NCBI GenBank assembly: GCA_014584345.1
Contig: JACTNB010000030.1
Coordinates: 124,001 to 188,000 of the forward strand
Origin: Planctomycetota bacterium
GTDB taxonomy: Bacteria; Planctomycetota; Planctomycetia; Planctomycetales; Planctomycetaceae
DNA length: 64,000 bases
Direction of reading: 5' to 3'
Part shown: piece after piece, positions 53,558 to 63,947 of the stretch
Position numbering within the stretch: position 1 is the stretch's first letter
Layout of the letters: every line of letters begins with the position of its first letter
Position numbers and translations under genes: made by a program
The notes under the pieces: generated by a model
What the model saw: the letters and a program-made list of their open reading frames with translations, nothing else
Database searches by the model: none
Told to the model about the DNA's origin: nothing

Positions 53558-56500
53558 ATGTTTGCTTTTACACGCTGCGGCATAGCGCGGCTTGTCGTGT
53601 GGCTGGTGCTGATGTCATCTGGCCTTATCGATATGACCCGCGCCCAGGAAGCGACTCCCCCCGTGAAGACGCCGCCGGTTCCCGTCGGCACCTTCCCCAC
53701 TCCCACCGCACCGGCAGAGACAGGTTCCCCCCCGTCGGGGAGTGCCACGTCGGCGAAACTGCTCTCCGAATTACCCCAAAAGTTTTTGGATGCGCAGGAA
53801 TCCGCGAAAAAACTGCTGGAAGGAATCGAGAAGGACGAAAGCCTCGATCCCGCGATCCGGGATCAGGTATTGCAGGCCTACCGGGCGGCCCTGGAAACGG
53901 CAACCCGGGGACTGGCGGATTTGAAATCGGCCCAGGAAGACCGGGAAGCCTCCGAACAGGTGGCCACGGAATCCGCCCGGCTTGACATGGAAATCAAGAG
54001 CCTGCCCGACCGCTTTGATCTGGAAGTGAACGAAAAGTCGGATCTCAAGGCGATCGAACAAGCCTTGGGGCAGGCCGATGCGGATTTAAGAACATTTGAA
54101 GCGAACCGGGGACGCATCGAACAGATTTCCTCGCAACGTTCGCTCGATCGCCGCCTGCTCCTGGAAAAACAGGCGACGCTGGCGACGCGCCGCAAGGAAA
54201 CGCAGGAACAGCTGGCCCCTCAGGCAGATACAACCGCCATATCACCCTTGCAGCGTGCGAATCAGTTCCTGGCGCGGGTGCAACTGGACGCACTCATTGC
54301 CGAGGAGGAAATGCTCCGCGAGCGGATCAACCGCTTCGAGCTGGAAAAAAACTCGCGGTTGACCAACCTGAGCCTCGAACTCTGGACCTTGAAACGGACG
54401 TTGCAGGCCCGCAAGGTCGAAGCCCTGCAACAACTGGCCGCCCGCAAGCGACGCGATGAAACCGAGGATCTGCTCCAGGAATTGAAACAGGAAAGCGCTC
54501 GCACCTTCCCCATCCTGCAATCCCACATTAGTGAAATCGAACAGTATGCCGAACGCATCCGTACGCTGGTCGACCAGACGGATCAAGCACAAACGCAGTT
54601 GAATGCCGTCCGCGAAATCCTGGAAAGCGTAAGCAACGAAAAGCGGGATACCGAAGCCAAGGACACCAGCGACGCCGGGAAAAGCGAAGCCTTTGCCCTC
54701 TCCTTGCTGCGCCAGCTTTACGAATTGCCCGACGTGGACCAGTACCGCGAACAGGCGGCTCAGCATCGCGCCCAGATGAGCGACGCCACGTTCCAGCAGA
54801 TCGAACTCCGCTCCCTGTCGCGCAGGTTAATCAACATGGAACGCGTGATCGAGGAGTCCATTGCCAAGATCCAGCAGCAGTTGGGTGAAGAAGATCTCGG
54901 TTTTTTTGAACAGGGCTTGCGGAGCAATCTGCGCAAGCTGATGACCCAGAAACGCGAGTCGATCGAAAAACTGGAATCCGCGTACAACGATCACCTCGAC
55001 GTACTGACTTCGCTGCTGACGGCTGAAGCGATGCTCGTGAACACCGTGGACGAATACCACAATTTCATTCATAAGCGGATCTTCTGGATTCGTAGCGAAA
55101 AGGGACTGCAAATCTCGGATATCGGGGGCCTGCTGCAACTGGACGCCTGGATGTTTGGGCCGGCCGAACTCACCGAATTGGGACAGGCCTTTCTCGCCGA
55201 TGCCTGGCGGAACGATCTGGTCAACCTGCTGGGGCTGGCAGCCTGGCTGCTGCTGGTATTGCTCCGCTATCAGGCTGGCAAGGAGTTGGTCACCATTGCC
55301 GACCAGGCCCGCAAGACGAACACCAATCGCATCCTGCCAACGCTGCGAGCGATCCTGCTGACGCTGATCATTGCCACGCCAGGCCCGCTGCTGATGATTT
55401 TCGTGGGCTGGCGACTTGGGCAGTCGGGCAACCCGTCAAACACTCTGGCGGCCTTCTCGACCACAACAATTCAAGTCGGCCTGATCTACGCGGCGATGGA
55501 GTTTTTGCGGCAATTGTGTCGCCGGGATGGCGTGGTGGATGCCCACTTCAATGGGCCGGAACTGCTCTCGACCCGTTTTCGCCGCGATTTCTTCCTGTTG
55601 CTGGTCGTGCTGCTGCCGCTGTTCTTCGTGATTACGTATCTGAACCATTCCAGCGGCACTCAGCACCGTTTGCCCCAGGAAAGGATCCTGTTCTGCGTGG
55701 GGATGCTGATTTGCACGCTGTTTTCCCAGCGGAGTTTCAGTCCGCGGGCCCCGCTGGTGCGCGAGATTTGCCAGTTGAAATCGACCAACCCCATCGCGCG
55801 CTCGCGCTGGATCTGGTATCCGGTAGCCACTCTGGCACCGCTGCTGCTGGCGGCAATGGCCTGGCTGGGGTACTACTACACTGCTACTCAACTGGCGTGG
55901 AGGCTGCTGCTGACGCTGTTGCTGCTGTGTGGAATTCTGTTTCTCTGGGGACTGGGATTGCGCTGGTACCGCATGGCCCAGCGCTGGTTTCGCATGTACG
56001 TGCTCCGCGAGCGTCTGCGGCAACCGATCGAGGAATCGCATACCATCGACGGACAACGCCTGAAACTCGAAACCGACAGCCGCGTCCAGGACGAGGATCG
56101 TGAACGCCAGACGCTGAAACTGATTAATTATGGGGTCCTGATTCCCCTGCTGCTGGGGCTGGGCATGATCTGGGCGGATGTCCTGCCGGCCGTCTCTCGA
56201 CTGGATGAAGTGGAAGTCTGGCATGCCTATGTGCAGCAAATGGTCGAAGCGGATGGCGAAGCAAAGATGCGGACCGTCAAGCAGGTGATTTCGCCGCTCG
56301 ATGTCCTCCTGGCAATGTTTGTCGTCGCCTTGACGTTCTTTCTCTCGCGAAACATGCCTGGCATGGTCGACTTCGCCCTGTTGCAGCGCCTGGGCATCGA
56401 TCCCTCGTTGCGGTACGCCCTGACCAGCCTCACGGGATACCTGCTGACGTTCCTGGGGCTGTCGTATGCGTTCGGTCAACTCGGTTTTCGCTGGGAACAG

Positions 56501-57178
56501 ATTCAATGGCTTGCCGCCGCGTTAACCTTCGGGTTGAGTTTCGGGTTGCAGGAAATCTTCGCGAATTTTGTCTCCGGCCTGATCATTCTGTTCGAGCGCC
56601 CGGTACGCATCGGTGACGTCGTGACGATCGAGGGTGTCACGGGCGTCGTGACCCGCATTCGAATTCGCGCCTCGACCATCACGGATTGGGACCGCAAGGA
56701 ATTTCTGGTTCCCAACAAGGAACTGGTAACGGGCCGCGTGCTCAACTGGACCTTGTCCGACAAGATTAACCGCATTGTGATACCGGTGGGGGTTGCCTAC
56801 GGGACCGATACGGATCGTGTCCGCGAAATCCTGCTGGAAATCGCCCGCAACGATCCCGAGGTGGTCGCCGATCCCGCGCCCGTCGCGGTGATGGAAGGGT
56901 TCGGCGACAGCGCGCTCAACTTTGTGCTGCGGGCGTTCCTGTACAATCTGGACAAACGCCTGGAAACCATTCATCGCCTGCACACCTTGATACACAAGCG
57001 GTTTCTCGCGGAAGGAATCGAAATCGCCTTCCCGCAACAGGATCTGCATTTACGCAGTGTCCCTCCAGGCTGGCAGCAGCTCGCTGCCGAACGGCCCCAG
57101 GCAAATTCCACGCCCCCTCCCCACGCGGAGATCACCACCGCCGACGGAAATCCCGCGACGGAAAATTCCTTGAATTAG
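53558..57178 (+). CDS. MscK/KefA-like large mechanosensitive channel
   Basis: 1206 residues. Signal peptide to about 29, Pro-rich stretch, then about 450 residues of charged coiled coil in the periplasm (RLLLEKQATLATRRKETQEQ, LERINRFELEKNS-like). Then about ten membrane helices from residue 550. The pore region QWLAAALTFGLSFGLQEIFA and NFVSGLIILFERPVRIGDVV, then TITDWDRKEFLVPNKELVTG, is the MscS core. The large periplasmic and membrane extension places it with MscK/MscM rather than the small MscS. It should open on osmotic downshock; the long coiled coil could contact outer layers. Confidence 0.92.
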   Translation: MFAFTRCGIARLVVWLVLMSSGLIDMTRAQEATPPVKTPPVPVGTFPTPTAPAETGSPPSGSATSAKLLSELPQKFLDAQESAKKLLEGIEKDESLDPAIRDQVLQAYRAALETATRGLADLKSAQEDREASEQVATESARLDMEIKSLPDRFDLEVNEKSDLKAIEQALGQADADLRTFEANRGRIEQISSQRSLDRRLLLEKQATLATRRKETQEQLAPQADTTAISPLQRANQFLARVQLDALIAEEEMLRERINRFELEKNSRLTNLSLELWTLKRTLQARKVEALQQLAARKRRDETEDLLQELKQESARTFPILQSHISEIEQYAERIRTLVDQTDQAQTQLNAVREILESVSNEKRDTEAKDTSDAGKSEAFALSLLRQLYELPDVDQYREQAAQHRAQMSDATFQQIELRSLSRRLINMERVIEESIAKIQQQLGEEDLGFFEQGLRSNLRKLMTQKRESIEKLESAYNDHLDVLTSLLTAEAMLVNTVDEYHNFIHKRIFWIRSEKGLQISDIGGLLQLDAWMFGPAELTELGQAFLADAWRNDLVNLLGLAAWLLLVLLRYQAGKELVTIADQARKTNTNRILPTLRAILLTLIIATPGPLLMIFVGWRLGQSGNPSNTLAAFSTTTIQVGLIYAAMEFLRQLCRRDGVVDAHFNGPELLSTRFRRDFFLLLVVLLPLFFVITYLNHSSGTQHRLPQERILFCVGMLICTLFSQRSFSPRAPLVREICQLKSTNPIARSRWIWYPVATLAPLLLAAMAWLGYYYTATQLAWRLLLTLLLLCGILFLWGLGLRWYRMAQRWFRMYVLRERLRQPIEESHTIDGQRLKLETDSRVQDEDRERQTLKLINYGVLIPLLLGLGMIWADVLPAVSRLDEVEVWHAYVQQMVEADGEAKMRTVKQVISPLDVLLAMFVVALTFFLSRNMPGMVDFALLQRLGIDPSLRYALTSLTGYLLTFLGLSYAFGQLGFRWEQIQWLAAALTFGLSFGLQEIFANFVSGLIILFERPVRIGDVVTIEGVTGVVTRIRIRASTITDWDRKEFLVPNKELVTGRVLNWTLSDKINRIVIPVGVAYGTDTDRVREILLEIARNDPEVVADPAPVAVMEGFGDSALNFVLRAFLYNLDKRLETIHRLHTLIHKRFLAEGIEIAFPQQDLHLRSVPPGWQQLAAERPQANSTPPPHAEITTADGNPATENSLN

Positions 57179-57415
57179 CAGAATCGGACGAACAGGTCGG
57201 CATTTAACCTGCAACCGCGTCAAATTCGCATTCCAGGAGGACCACTCCTGTTGACGAGTCCCCTTTTTTGACGCATGATTAAATTGAAGAAACAATTGTC
57301 TCGACGAGGCGACGCAGCAGCGGGCAGCGTCATCATCCGGCCTGAATAATTCGGCATTAAACCGAAAGGACCGGATATCTCGGGTTACCGTCGCATTTTT
57401 ATCAGGTTGACTCCC

Positions 57416-57607
57416 ATGGGCCGCAAATCCACTCATATACATCCCCCCGCAGAACTCGGGAAGCCGGAGCAGATCGCTATCACGCTGGAACGCATCCAGC
57501 AGGACATGGACGCCTTGAAGACCGCCGTGAACATGCAGGCGACCCTGCTGGCCGATCTTGAAGAGGCGTTCCACACCGCCACGGACGACCTTCCCCAGCA
57601 TTTGTAG
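57416..57607 (+). CDS. Small helical protein, 63 aa
   Basis: Starts at MGRKSTHIHPPAELGKPEQI; AGG lies ten bases upstream. The remainder (ITLERIQQDMDALKTAVNMQ, ATLLADLEEAFHTA) is a long amphipathic helix, probably self-associating. No family recognised. It lies between the channel gene and the convergent purK; codon use resembles neighbours. Confidence 0.55.
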   Translation: MGRKSTHIHPPAELGKPEQIAITLERIQQDMDALKTAVNMQATLLADLEEAFHTATDDLPQHL

Positions 57608-57687
57608 GCGCGCCGAGACTAGACCGTAACGCGCGGGAACATCCCCCCTGCCCGGCGCGGAATCACTCCGCGGCGAAGAAGGGGATT

Positions 57688-58848
57688 TCAACGACCGCTC
57701 AAACGCTCGCGTGCTAGTCGTACGTGCTCGACTGCTTTTTCCACCTGCGGATGCAATGCCGTGAGATGCCCCATCTTGCGTCCCGGTCGCGGTTGCTGCT
57801 TGCCGTACAGGTGCAGACGCACCCCCGGAATCTTCAAGGCCTCGGCCCATCGGGGCGGCCCCTGGTCCCAAACCTCTCCGAGTAAATTCGCCATGGCAGC
57901 CGGGAACACCGGTTGCATCTCTCCCAGAGGCAAGCCACAAATCGCGCGGACCTGTTGCTCGAACTGCCCACACAGGCTCGCTTCGATGGTGAGGTGTCCG
58001 GAGTTATGCGGTCGGGGTGCCACCTCGTTAATCAGCAGTTGACCGCTCCTGGTCACGAACATTTCCACGCACATCACCCCCACCACATCGAGATGTTCCA
58101 ACACCCCTCGGGCAATCTCCAGGGCTTCTTGCCGATAACATTGCACTTCGGGCGCGGGAAAAACGGAGAGATCCAGAATATGCCGGCGATGCTCGTTGTA
58201 GATCGGACCACAAGCCGAAAACTCTCCCTCGGGCCCACGGGCCGCTATTACGGAAACTTCGTGTTCAAAATCTATTTTTTGCTCGTAGATGCATTCCCGC
58301 CGGCCCAGTTGCTCCCAGGCCGCTTCCGCCCGGTCGACCGCGTCGATTCCCACCTGCCCCTTGCCATCGTACCCCCCTTCCGCGGTTTTCAGGATGGCGG
58401 GAACTCCCAGTTGCTCGACAGCCGCCTGCAAGTCCGCCGACGACACCACCGCGCGAAACGGGGTCACGGGTAAGCCTGCCCGGGCCAGCGTACTTTTTTC
58501 GCGGAGGCGGTGTTGCGAAACATGCAGGACATGCCCCCCGGGCCGAACCGGACCCGATTCCTCGATTGCCTGGACGGCCTCCGCGGAAATGTTCTCGAAT
58601 TCAAACGTCACGACCGCAACCGTCCGCGCGAACTCCCGAATACGGTTCACGTCATTGTATTCCCCCACGAATTCCTGGTCGGCGACATGCCCCGTCGGGG
58701 AATCGGCCTCGTTGGAATAGGTATGCACGCGATACCCCATTTCGCGCGCGGCGAGAGCAAACATTCTCCCCAGTTGCCCACTCCCCAGCACTCCCAGTGT
58801 GGCTCCGGGAAGAATCGGCGCGGTCCGCCGGAATTGTGCGCGGTCCAT
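57688..58848 (-). CDS. purK: PurK, N5-carboxyaminoimidazole ribonucleotide synthase
   Basis: ATP-grasp enzyme joining bicarbonate to AIR in purine synthesis, 386 residues. GVLGSGQLGRMFALAAREMG is the N-terminal AIR-binding fold, AILKTAEGGYDGKGQ the ATP-grasp lysine and loop, INEVAPRPHNSGHLTIEA the metal site, and GKMGHLTA-like KMGHLTALHP the C-terminal end. Its ATG follows the purE stop with no base between; GGGAG lies eight bases upstream inside purE. Confidence 0.96.
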   Translation of the reverse strand: MDRAQFRRTAPILPGATLGVLGSGQLGRMFALAAREMGYRVHTYSNEADSPTGHVADQEFVGEYNDVNRIREFARTVAVVTFEFENISAEAVQAIEESGPVRPGGHVLHVSQHRLREKSTLARAGLPVTPFRAVVSSADLQAAVEQLGVPAILKTAEGGYDGKGQVGIDAVDRAEAAWEQLGRRECIYEQKIDFEHEVSVIAARGPEGEFSACGPIYNEHRRHILDLSVFPAPEVQCYRQEALEIARGVLEHLDVVGVMCVEMFVTRSGQLLINEVAPRPHNSGHLTIEASLCGQFEQQVRAICGLPLGEMQPVFPAAMANLLGEVWDQGPPRWAEALKIPGVRLHLYGKQQPRPGRKMGHLTALHPQVEKAVEHVRLARERLSGR

Positions 58849-59367
58849 TCAGGCGTCTCCCGAGGAGGACGCATTGTCGATGTGCGCGGAAGCCAGAACG
58901 TCTTGTGTCTGCTGGTCCTGAAAGGCCCGAAGCCGCTCGCGGAGTTCGGGACGACTCCCCGCCAGGATACGACAGGCGAGCAGCCCCGCATTCTTCGCCC
59001 CCGCCTTGCCGATCGCCAGGGTTCCCACGGGAATCCCTCCCGGCATCTGCACGATCGACAGCAGGGAATCGAGACCGGATAAGGCCTGACTTTGCACGGG
59101 GACCCCGAGCACGGGCAGGGTGGTCTGCGAAGCCACCATCCCCGGAAGATGGGCTGCTCCCCCTGCCCCCGCAATGATCACCTCCAGCCCACGCTCCGCC
59201 GCCGCCTTGGCATAGGCAAACATTTCATCCGGAGTGCGATGCGCGGACACCACGCGACATTCATGGGGCACATCAAAACGGGACAACATTTGCGAAGCAT
59301 GCTCCAGCGTGGGCCAGTCCGAGCGACTGCCCATGATAATTCCAACCAGGGGTGTGGAGTCTGTCAT
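58849..59367 (-). CDS. purE: PurE, class I N5-CAIR mutase
   Basis: Moves the carboxyl group of N5-CAIR to carbon 4 in purine synthesis; works with PurK. 172 residues from MTDSTPLVGIIMGSRSDWPT; the longer frame upstream overlaps the transporter end and is rejected. Seen: VVSAHRTPDEM with the class I His, AGAGGAAHLPGMVA, and GVPVQSQALSGLDSLLSIVQ. The presence of purK alongside supports class I. It lies 130 bp downstream of the transporter gene. Confidence 0.96.
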   Translation of the reverse strand: MTDSTPLVGIIMGSRSDWPTLEHASQMLSRFDVPHECRVVSAHRTPDEMFAYAKAAAERGLEVIIAGAGGAAHLPGMVASQTTLPVLGVPVQSQALSGLDSLLSIVQMPGGIPVGTLAIGKAGAKNAGLLACRILAGSRPELRERLRAFQDQQTQDVLASAHIDNASSSGDA

Positions 59368-59497
59368 CGTGAATTCTGATTTCTGTTTTCGGACAACCGG
59401 ATAGCAGAGGGATATTTGCGACGATTCACACTCTCCCGTACCGTTGCCGCATGGGATGATCGACCAAAACCGGGATGATATCCCGCCCCGGGAAGGA

Positions 59498-61819
59498 TCA
59501 CCAGCGAGCAGCGGAAACGGGAGAATCCGCCTGGGGGACGGTACTTGCGTCCACACCCCTGTCCGATCGCCGGGCCAGCCACGTCAACAACAAGGGCAAC
59601 AACACGATATTCCCCAGCAACCCTCCCAGCATGGCAATACTGACCAGAACCCCAAAGTAGTTCAAGGGGACAAACTCGGAAAGCGTCAAGACACTGAAGC
59701 CGCAGATCAGCGCAATGTTCGAAAAGACCAGCGACAGGCCAATTTGGCCCTGCGTCCAGCGGAGGGCCTGCTCGTGATTACGCCCGGCAGCGCGGGCGCG
59801 ACGATAAGCCGAGAGATAATGAATACTCGAATCCACGGTCAGGCCAATCGACACGCTGGCAATCATCGCCGTCCCGATATTGACCAGCGAACCAAGCCAG
59901 CCCAACAGGCCGATCAGTAGAATGATGGGCAACAAATTCGGAATCAGCGACAACGCGCCAATTGTCACACTGCGAAACGCGATTGTCATCATCAGAAAGA
60001 TCCCTGCCGCCGCCAGCGAAAAACTGACCAACTGATCTCCCAGCAAGCTCAAGATGATATTCGCCAACAACACGTACAACCCGGTGACACGCACGTCATC
60101 GAAATGGGTTTCGGTCACCTGGACCACGCGATCGATCAACGCCAGTTTCTGTTCCGCGGGTTGACGCTCCAGAGCACGTAACATCACTCGCATCCGCCCC
60201 TGCGCGGAATTGAATAGACTGGGAGTGAATTCGGGCTGCATCGTGTTCAGCAGTTCCTGCTTCCGCTCCAAACCCCGCGCCGCGATGTTTGGGATGAAAT
60301 CAATCCCGTCGGTATAGGCGACCACCTTGGTCACCGCGGGTACACCGGCCACTTGCAGTTCCCGTAATTCCTCCGCAAGTCGCCGCAGACGCGCCAGATC
60401 CTCGGGCGTGGACAACTCGGCAAATGGAAAGTTGACTTCGTAATTCCCTGCCCCGCCCAGTTTCGATTCCACGAAGTTCAGCGATTGCACAATCGGGCTC
60501 GAGGCGTGAAAGTTCTTGCTGAAATCGGTTTCAATTCGCAGGAACAGCATGCCCGTCAGCCCGGCGCAGGTCAATACCAGGGAGACCAGGGCAATCGTGC
60601 GCGGAAACCGGAACACCAGATCCAACAGACCCTGCAAGCGAGCGGTCAACCTCCGTTCCCAGGCGTAACGCCGAGGATCGATACTGAACGAGCCGAGCAG
60701 TACCGCTCCCGGAACAATCAGCAACACCGCCAGCAAGACCATCAACGTGCCAATACTCATCATCAGGCCAAAACTGCGAATCGGAACAATACCGCTCGAC
60801 ATCAGGGCGCCAAAACCGACCGCCGTGGTGGCACACGTCCAGAAGATCGCGGGCAACAGGTCTCGCAGCGTCCGCTCCAAGGCAGCTTCGCGGGCATGCT
60901 CCTCGCGGTAGGTTCGATAGGTGATTGTGATATGCATGACAGTAGCAATCCCGATGATCGTTACCAGCGAATCCAGCATCGAACTGACCATGCTCAATCG
61001 GATTCCCGAAAGCACCAGCACCGCGCGCGTCCACAGCAGCGAGACCCGCACAATCACAATCGGCAGCAACATCCAACGTAAGCTGCGAAACAGAAACAGG
61101 ATGATCACCAGCAGGATCCCAGACGAGGCCCAGCCCAGCACGGCTCCGTCCCGTTCGACGATGTCAAACATGTCGTGTACCTGCACCGGTTCCCCCACCA
61201 CGTACGTGGTCCGCGGTCGCGCGGCCGCAAGTTCCCGAATTTGCGCCAGGGTTTCTCCACGGGAAACACCGGCCTCGGCTTCCGGCTGCAAGCGAAGCAC
61301 GATCGCCGTCGTTTCGCGATCGGAGCCAATCAACGCCCCCTCGGCGAACGCCAGGGCCTGTTGCTGAATCGAGGGTATCCGTAAAAACAGGCTCCCCAGC
61401 AGCCCCACTCCCTGCGGCTGCAGCACGGCCGACAGGGTTTGTGTACTGCCCGGATTGACTCCCGGAACCTGGTTCAACTGGGACGCGAACTGCGACACTT
61501 CCTGTAGACCACTGGCATGGGTCAGATTCGGCTGCCGCCAGGCCACAATGACAAACTCATCCCCCCCAAACAACTGTTTACTGCGCAGATATCCGAGCAA
61601 CAAGGGATGGTCGGCGGCAAACAGCGATTCGATGGAACGCTCCAGAGACAATTGCGAGGCCGGGCGAATCGAAAGCAATGTCAACAGCAGCGCCAGGAAC
61701 AACATTCTGCCCCGCCAGCGGAACAAGCGACTCACCAGCGTCTGGAGAAACCCGCCGGACATGCCCCGATCGCCCTCCGGGAGGTTGGCATCGATGGCGG
61801 GGGAGTCTGCTTGTGTCAT
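59498..61819 (-). CDS. RND/MMPL-family exporter
   Basis: 773 residues with two repeats, each one helix, a periplasmic domain and five helices: SLERSIESLFAADHPLLLGY near the start, VTIIGIATVMHITITYRTYR in the first half, RIETDFSKNFHASSPIVQSL starting the second half, and MIASVSIGLTVDSSIHYLSA in the second half. This is the hydrophobe/lipid exporter (MMPL, SSD-like) type. The substrate could be a hopanoid or lipid, but that is not shown. No adaptor gene adjoins. A degenerate half repeat lies upstream. Confidence 0.88.
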   Translation of the reverse strand: MTQADSPAIDANLPEGDRGMSGGFLQTLVSRLFRWRGRMLFLALLLTLLSIRPASQLSLERSIESLFAADHPLLLGYLRSKQLFGGDEFVIVAWRQPNLTHASGLQEVSQFASQLNQVPGVNPGSTQTLSAVLQPQGVGLLGSLFLRIPSIQQQALAFAEGALIGSDRETTAIVLRLQPEAEAGVSRGETLAQIRELAAARPRTTYVVGEPVQVHDMFDIVERDGAVLGWASSGILLVIILFLFRSLRWMLLPIVIVRVSLLWTRAVLVLSGIRLSMVSSMLDSLVTIIGIATVMHITITYRTYREEHAREAALERTLRDLLPAIFWTCATTAVGFGALMSSGIVPIRSFGLMMSIGTLMVLLAVLLIVPGAVLLGSFSIDPRRYAWERRLTARLQGLLDLVFRFPRTIALVSLVLTCAGLTGMLFLRIETDFSKNFHASSPIVQSLNFVESKLGGAGNYEVNFPFAELSTPEDLARLRRLAEELRELQVAGVPAVTKVVAYTDGIDFIPNIAARGLERKQELLNTMQPEFTPSLFNSAQGRMRVMLRALERQPAEQKLALIDRVVQVTETHFDDVRVTGLYVLLANIILSLLGDQLVSFSLAAAGIFLMMTIAFRSVTIGALSLIPNLLPIILLIGLLGWLGSLVNIGTAMIASVSIGLTVDSSIHYLSAYRRARAAGRNHEQALRWTQGQIGLSLVFSNIALICGFSVLTLSEFVPLNYFGVLVSIAMLGGLLGNIVLLPLLLTWLARRSDRGVDASTVPQADSPVSAARW

Positions 61820-62199
61820 GAGGCCACGACCAGCCGATAGGTTAAACTCAACAGGATATCAAGAAGAATTACGGGCGTCCGCAGTTCGCCAAGCATAGCT
61901 TACAATCCTCCCGGCCCGAGTACAGCGAACTCCAATTTTACTAGATTTCCGGAATTGACGCAGGCGCGGCAAGGGTGTCTGCCGGGCAAGGCGCCTCGGG
62001 TCGGGAGTGCGCCCCGCCTCGCGTCACGGTATAGAATCGGTTTTGACCCCCGCCGTGGGCCAGCCTTCTCAAGTTCGCCCGCAGGCCTTGAATTTTTCGC
62101 AGGCTACGCTCTGCTTACCATTTACGCGGTTTCCAAGCAAGTTTTAAGACACTTAAGTCGCAAGGTACTACGCGCCTATTCAAAAAAGTCACGGTCCAT
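61820..62199. other. Intergenic region, 380 bp
   Basis: Contains the degenerate half palindromic element at 62100-62140. No gene seen. Confidence 0.5.
62100..62140. repeat. Degenerate half copy of GGTACGC palindromic element
   Basis: CAGGCTACGCTCTGCTTACC then ATTTACGCGGTTTCCAAGC; compare GGGTACGCGCTGCGTACC and ATTTATGTGGTATCCACGC at 14701. Several changes, but the order and spacing agree. Confidence 0.6.
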
Positions 62200-62850
62200 T
62201 TACCGGGCGCGAATCCCCTGGCGGCGTTGCGGTTTTTGCGATGTCCGTGGAATGGAGGCCACGTTCCGATTCGACGGCTGCGTATGAGGCTCGACCGATT
62301 TCGCCATCCGGTTGCCATCGCGGGCCGGCTCCACCATGTACGCCGTGTTCTTCCCGTGCGCGGTGGCTGCCTGCATCTCGCCTGATCCACGCAACGGGGA
62401 TTCGCTCGATTTCAGAGGGACACGTTCCGGGGAACTGCTCCCCGTGGGGGCACAGGCAACCGGTTCATCCGCGTACAGTTCCGGATGAAGAACGCGGCGG
62501 CCCACGGGAATCATTTCGTGAATATGGTGATTGCTGTGCAGGTGAACCAGTTGCTCGTCGGTCAAACCCGCGAGTTGCTCCTCGGTAAATCCGTGTTTTT
62601 CCCCCAGCAGATGCTCCCGGATTTTTCCCGGAAACGACCAGCGACGTTCCGCTTTTTCGATCCACTCCAGAGGGAAACCACGATCATCCGTGCTACTTTC
62701 GACGGCAACTGTGTCCGCGGATCGCGCGGATTCCGTTTGTACCCGCGGAAGCATTTCCCGTTCCTGCTCTCCCCCCGTTTGAGCGTTCAAAGGAGAAATC
62801 GCCACACAATACAAGCCTATCACCAAGAAACCAGTTCCCCAGCCCCTCAT
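62200..62850 (-). CDS. Exported protein of unknown function, 216 aa
   Basis: Starts at MRGWGTGFLVIGLYCVAISP with GAAGGGAAGG right before the ATG at 62850; the frame also has an ATG at 62874 without a site. Residues 1-24 are a signal peptide. The mature part has one helical segment (RWSFPGKIREHLLGEKHGFT, then EEQLAGLTDEQLVHLHSNHH) with clustered His, then a Ser/Pro/Arg-rich disordered tail. No family recognised. Confidence 0.65.
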   Translation of the reverse strand: MRGWGTGFLVIGLYCVAISPLNAQTGGEQEREMLPRVQTESARSADTVAVESSTDDRGFPLEWIEKAERRWSFPGKIREHLLGEKHGFTEEQLAGLTDEQLVHLHSNHHIHEMIPVGRRVLHPELYADEPVACAPTGSSSPERVPLKSSESPLRGSGEMQAATAHGKNTAYMVEPARDGNRMAKSVEPHTQPSNRNVASIPRTSQKPQRRQGIRAR

Positions 62851-63164
62851 AACCTTCCCTTCACGTTCTGCCATTGTAATTTAGAAAATTGAGCAATCTT
62901 ACCAAAACAGCAAATTAGATACCTATAAGTAGGATAGGAAGCAAAGAAAAGTTGAGTATTTTGGAAAATTTTCCCGGCGACCAACGGGCACGCCTGAATC
63001 AGGATTTCCGCGAGGAAGGTTTTCTTCAGCGGTTCTGGCGGATATTCTGTTGGAGATCAGGTACAGCCAGTCGGCTGGAGTCATACGAACTGACCAACAG
63101 ACATAACCTGTTGTCTATGTTTACATTCAGATCATTAAACACCCAGCATTTCCGAGGTGCAGTC

Positions 63165-63947
63165 ATGCGGATACCGGGCAAGAACATCTTGGTGACGGGG
63201 GGCTCGAGGGGCATTGGCCGGGGATGTGCTCTCGAATTGGCCAAGGCGGGCGCGAATGTCGCCATCAATTATCACTCCAGTGCTGCCGCAGCCGAGGAGG
63301 TGGTGCGTGAGATCGAAGCACTGGGACTACGTGGGCTGGCAATTCAGGCCGATGTTGCCGATCAGGCGTCGGTCGAGCACATGATCGCCCAGGTGGTCGA
63401 AACCTTCGGCAGCCTGGATGGGTTCGTATCGAATGCGGTTTATAGCGACCGCGAGTTCATGGTCGAGGCCGACATGGCCGGTTTCCGTCGAACGATCGAT
63501 GTCAGCATGTGGGGCGCTTTTTACGGGGTGCGGGCAGCCGCCCAGCAGATGATCAAACAGGGGCACGGCGGAGCCATCACGGTGGTCAGTTCCCCCCATT
63601 CCTTCATCCCATTTCCGGGCGCGATGGCCTACAATATGGCCAAGGCGGCCATCGATCAAATGGCCAAAACAGCTGCCATTGAACTGGCCGAACATGCCAT
63701 CCGCGTCAATGTGGTCCATCCCGGCTGGATCGATACCCCGGGCGAGCGTAAGTTCTTCACCGAGGAGCAACTGGCCCAGGGAGCAGGCAGCATCCCGCTG
63801 AAACGCATGGGAACCCCCGAAGAAATCGGCCGGGCCATTCTGTACACCCTCAGCCCCGATGCGGATTACATGACGGGCAGCGTACTTCTGATTGATGGCG
63901 GAATCACGCTCCCCTGGTGGTCGAAACGGAAGGAAGGCAAGCAGTGA
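63165..63947 (+). CDS. Short-chain dehydrogenase/reductase
   Basis: NAD(P)-dependent oxidoreductase, 260 residues. TGGSRGIG (11-18) binds the cofactor, Ser143 and Tyr156-x3-Lys160 (YNMAK) are catalytic, and YMTGSVLLIDGGIT is the usual end. The NAG motif at 90-92 reads NAV. It resembles glucose 1-dehydrogenase/3-oxoacyl-ACP-reductase-like SDRs; substrate unknown. GAGG lies seven bases before the ATG at 63165; the long upstream frame has no sense. The stop overlaps the start of the next gene (TGATG). Confidence 0.9.
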   Translation: MRIPGKNILVTGGSRGIGRGCALELAKAGANVAINYHSSAAAAEEVVREIEALGLRGLAIQADVADQASVEHMIAQVVETFGSLDGFVSNAVYSDREFMVEADMAGFRRTIDVSMWGAFYGVRAAAQQMIKQGHGGAITVVSSPHSFIPFPGAMAYNMAKAAIDQMAKTAAIELAEHAIRVNVVHPGWIDTPGERKFFTEEQLAQGAGSIPLKRMGTPEEIGRAILYTLSPDADYMTGSVLLIDGGITLPWWSKRKEGKQ